The notes beneath the pieces are model-generated. The model was given only the letters and a program-made list of their open reading frames with translations. It was not told the origin of the DNA and made no database searches. Of a stretch of 7,195 bases of DNA, positions 5,687 through 7,195 are shown one piece after another. Made by a program: the position numbers and the translations under genes. Positions within the stretch are counted from its first letter, which is position 1, and every line of letters starts with the position of its first letter. This DNA is from Lachnospiraceae bacterium (GTDB lineage: Bacteria > Bacillota > Clostridia > Lachnospirales > Lachnospiraceae), in NCBI GenBank assembly GCA_024694785.1, contig JAILJL010000073.1, positions 1-7,195 on the forward strand, given 5' to 3'.

Positions 5687-7094
5687 CTGCAAACGCCTCC
5701 AAACCCTTAGCGTTACTGCTGCCGCCCTTAATATTCTTAACAAATGTGATAAATACAAACGCACTTATCGCCATAAGGATGGTTACATAAACCGGCAGCA
5801 CTCCCCATACGCCTGCTTTTGTAAGCAAAAGACCAAGCAAAACAGGAGTAACCGTCTGCGCCGACATACTTGCCGTATAATAGAATCCCGTAAACTTGCC
5901 AATTTCCTTCGATGAGCAAAGCTCCACAACCATAGGGAACGAGCAGTTATGAACGAGTGCCATTCCATAACCCTTGATAATCCATACAACATACAAAAGC
6001 GTCGGGAAAGCATACTCTCCGTTAGCTCCGACAACCACATTGGTCGGATGTATGAATATCATGATAAATAATCCCACAAATGTAAGAATAAGTCCCGATG
6101 AAATCGTCCACTTTCTTCCTACCTTATCCGCTATCATACCTGCCGTCGCAAAACCTATAACAGACGCAAGTCCGCCGATTATCGTTAAAATCATCGTCGC
6201 CTTGGATACGGAATTAAGATGATAGATAACATAATTTCCTATGTATGTTCCGATTGCGTTATCTGCCATGAACCACAAGAATTCGGCAGAAAGAATCGCC
6301 ATAAGCATGTTTTTATTCTCTTTTGACATTACGCCATCATCCGAAACCGGAGTTGCGATTGCCGCATACTTCTCGCCCTCTGCCATCTCATCCTTTAATT
6401 CAACGGCGAGCTTATTCTCATTAATCGTAAACGCAAGCACAAACGCAGATATAACCATAAGAATCGACGCAACAAGGAAAGGAATCTCGATTATCCATAG
6501 TTTGTCGACTCTGTCGGTTACATTGATATAATCGCTTAACTTAAGGAAAATACCAAGGACTGTTGCCGCAGCGCCACCGAAATATCCCATAATATTGATA
6601 ATTCCGTTAGCCTTTGCACGAAGCGGCTTCGGTGTGATGTCAGGCATCAATGCAACTGCAGGATTCCTGTACATCATCATGAACATAAGTACTATCGCCA
6701 TGGTAATTACCATACCGACTATATTGTTATAATGGAAAAAAACCGGAATCAACGGGAATGCTATTGCAGCAACCATTGTTCCCGTCAATATGTACGGCAT
6801 TCTCTTACCGATCTTGGTCTCTGTCTTATCGGATAATCTTCCAAATATCGGAAGAAGTATTAAAGCAGCGACGTTATCGCATGCCATTATTATACCTACC
6901 AACCACTGTACATTAAGAATCTTGGCCGGATCCGATGATTTAAGTTCTGCGGAAGTAAGCCCATACATCCTATTGGCAAAGATATCCGTCAAAAACGTCG
7001 GACACCAGGCATCATACACTTGCCACAAAAGCAGAATTCCAAAAAATGCGAATCCGATTAAAAAAGTTCTTTTCTTATTAAGTTTGAGATTCAT
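5676..7094 (-). CDS. MFS transporter of the GPH/SLC45 (sugar-cation symporter) type
   Basis: This 472-aa protein has about 12 hydrophobic segments and a central cytoplasmic loop (about 223-262), the expected layout for the major facilitator superfamily. The loop 2-3 motif GRLSDKTETKIGKRMPYI (85-102) and PDITP...R...NGI..IMGYFGG (151-174) match the glycoside-pentoside-hexuronide/SLC45 group, whose members take up sugars or glycosides with Na+ or H+. ADKVGRK (322-328) is the second-half counterpart. The ATG at 7094 has GGAGG 7 nt upstream. Its stop overlaps the start of the GDPD gene, so transport and phosphodiesterase activity are probably linked, for example uptake of a glycerophosphodiester or glycosylated glycerol compound; that substrate is inference only. 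Ordinary sugar uptake remains possible. Confidence 0.88.
   Translation of the reverse strand: MNLKLNKKRTFLIGFAFFGILLLWQVYDAWCPTFLTDIFANRMYGLTSAELKSSDPAKILNVQWLVGIIMACDNVAALILLPIFGRLSDKTETKIGKRMPYILTGTMVAAIAFPLIPVFFHYNNIVGMVITMAIVLMFMMMYRNPAVALMPDITPKPLRAKANGIINIMGYFGGAAATVLGIFLKLSDYINVTDRVDKLWIIEIPFLVASILMVISAFVLAFTINENKLAVELKDEMAEGEKYAAIATPVSDDGVMSKENKNMLMAILSAEFLWFMADNAIGTYIGNYVIYHLNSVSKATMILTIIGGLASVIGFATAGMIADKVGRKWTISSGLILTFVGLFIMIFIHPTNVVVGANGEYAFPTLLYVVWIIKGYGMALVHNCSFPMVVELCSSKEIGKFTGFYYTASMSAQTVTPVLLGLLLTKAGVWGVLPVYVTILMAISAFVFITFVKNIKGGSSNAKGLEAFAGED
5696..5700 (-). promoter_or_regulatory. Ribosome binding site inside the transporter gene that decides the GTG start of the GDPD gene
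   Basis: GGAGG lies within the last codons of the transporter gene, 9 nt before the GTG at 5686-5684. It supports a short-overlap start for the GDPD gene rather than the longer start at 5764. Confidence 0.75.
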
Positions 7095-7127
7095 ATGAGT
7101 TCCTCCGATGGTAGTTATATATCATTT

Positions 7128-7156
7128 ATTATACACCAAGCATTACTCGCACGCAA
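7128..7156 (-). promoter_or_regulatory. Possible promoter of the transporter-GDPD-HD-GYP-EAL operon
   Basis: A perfect -10, TATAAT (7133-7128), lies 17 nt from TTGCGT (7156-7151), a partial -35 match. Transcription would start near 7121, leaving a short leader of about 27 nt before the ATG, with no room for a riboswitch. The -10 overlaps the stop codon of the upstream gene and the -35 lies within its last codons, so the match could partly be chance; the operon may also be read through from upstream, as no terminator separates them. Confidence 0.5.
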
Positions 7157-7195
7157 TTTGCACGTTCGAAATCTTTCTTTCCCATTCCGTAACCG
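7129..7195 (-). CDS. larC: C-terminal end of a probable LarC-like nickel-pincer cofactor maturation protein (partial)
   Basis: Reading from 7194, 21 codons end at the TAA at 7131-7129. The peptide begins GYGMGKKDFE and ends CVRVMLGV. The pattern GxGxGxxDxxxxNxxRxxLG is the one I know from the extreme C-terminus of LarC (DUF111) proteins, which insert nickel into the pincer cofactor of lactate racemase and related enzymes. The rest of the gene lies outside the window. The stop is 34 nt before the transporter start, so the two could share a transcript. Only 21 residues support this call, so it is tentative, but an ordered motif directly before a stop at gene-like spacing makes a real coding end likely. 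Confidence 0.55.
   Translation of the reverse strand, partial: GYGMGKKDFERANCVRVMLGV

Noticed and set aside
5687..5764. Longer N-terminus for the GDPD gene, starting with ATG at 5764
   Set aside because: The extra 26 residues are Arg/Leu-rich, unlike a GDPD start, and would overlap the transporter by 89 nt. A GGAGG placed 9 nt before the GTG at 5686 gives a better start.
7148..7165. Direct repeat CGTGC separated by 6 nt near the possible -35 box
   Set aside because: It lies inside the codons of the probable LarC tail and is too short to argue for a regulator site.

Overview
The window is about 7.2 kb of bacterial chromosome with every recognisable gene on the minus strand, so it reads from right to left. 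The moderate-to-low GC content, consensus GGAGG-type ribosome binding sites, FMN riboswitch-controlled ECF riboflavin transporter, Cys-rich N-terminus on the FMN enzyme and the style of the c-di-GMP proteins suggest a Gram-positive anaerobe of the Clostridia, most likely Lachnospiraceae. This placement is inferred from gene types and sequence style; no marker gene is present.

Layout in transcription order. (1) 7195-7129: the last 21 codons of an upstream gene that look like the C-terminus of LarC, the nickel-pincer cofactor maturation protein. (2) 7094-5676: a 12-TM sugar-type MFS transporter of the GPH/SLC45 kind. (3) 5686-4946: a cytoplasmic glycerophosphodiester phosphodiesterase (GDPD) that overlaps the transporter by 11 nt and starts at GTG. 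(4) 4920-3823: an HD-GYP c-di-GMP phosphodiesterase. (5) 3805-1898: a multi-TM protein with a degenerate GGDEF and an intact EAL domain. Genes 2-5 are separated by -11, 25 and 17 nt with no terminator between them, so they look like one operon. (6) 1879-1667: a promoter, a full FMN riboswitch (RFN element) and a strong intrinsic terminator. (7) 1623-1006: the riboflavin ECF S-component RibU. (8) 966-1: an FMN-dependent alpha-hydroxy-acid dehydrogenase/oxidase family protein, cut by the window edge and lacking its C-terminus.

There are two functional blocks. The first pairs a transporter and an intracellular GDPD with two c-di-GMP-degrading enzymes of different chemistry: HD-GYP (hydrolysis to GMP) and EAL (hydrolysis to pGpG). 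This suggests a link between uptake of a phosphodiester or sugar-like compound and lowering of c-di-GMP, although the physical linkage is the only evidence. The second block is a flavin regulon in which the FMN riboswitch appears to control riboflavin uptake and, by read-through, an FMN enzyme. The likely LarC tail upstream and the 2-hydroxyacid enzyme downstream may both concern lactate, but they sit at opposite ends and in different transcription units.

No insertion sequences, CRISPR arrays, tRNAs or rRNAs were seen. No stretch over 300 bases lacks a gene or RNA element; the longest gap (1624-1897) is filled by the riboswitch region.
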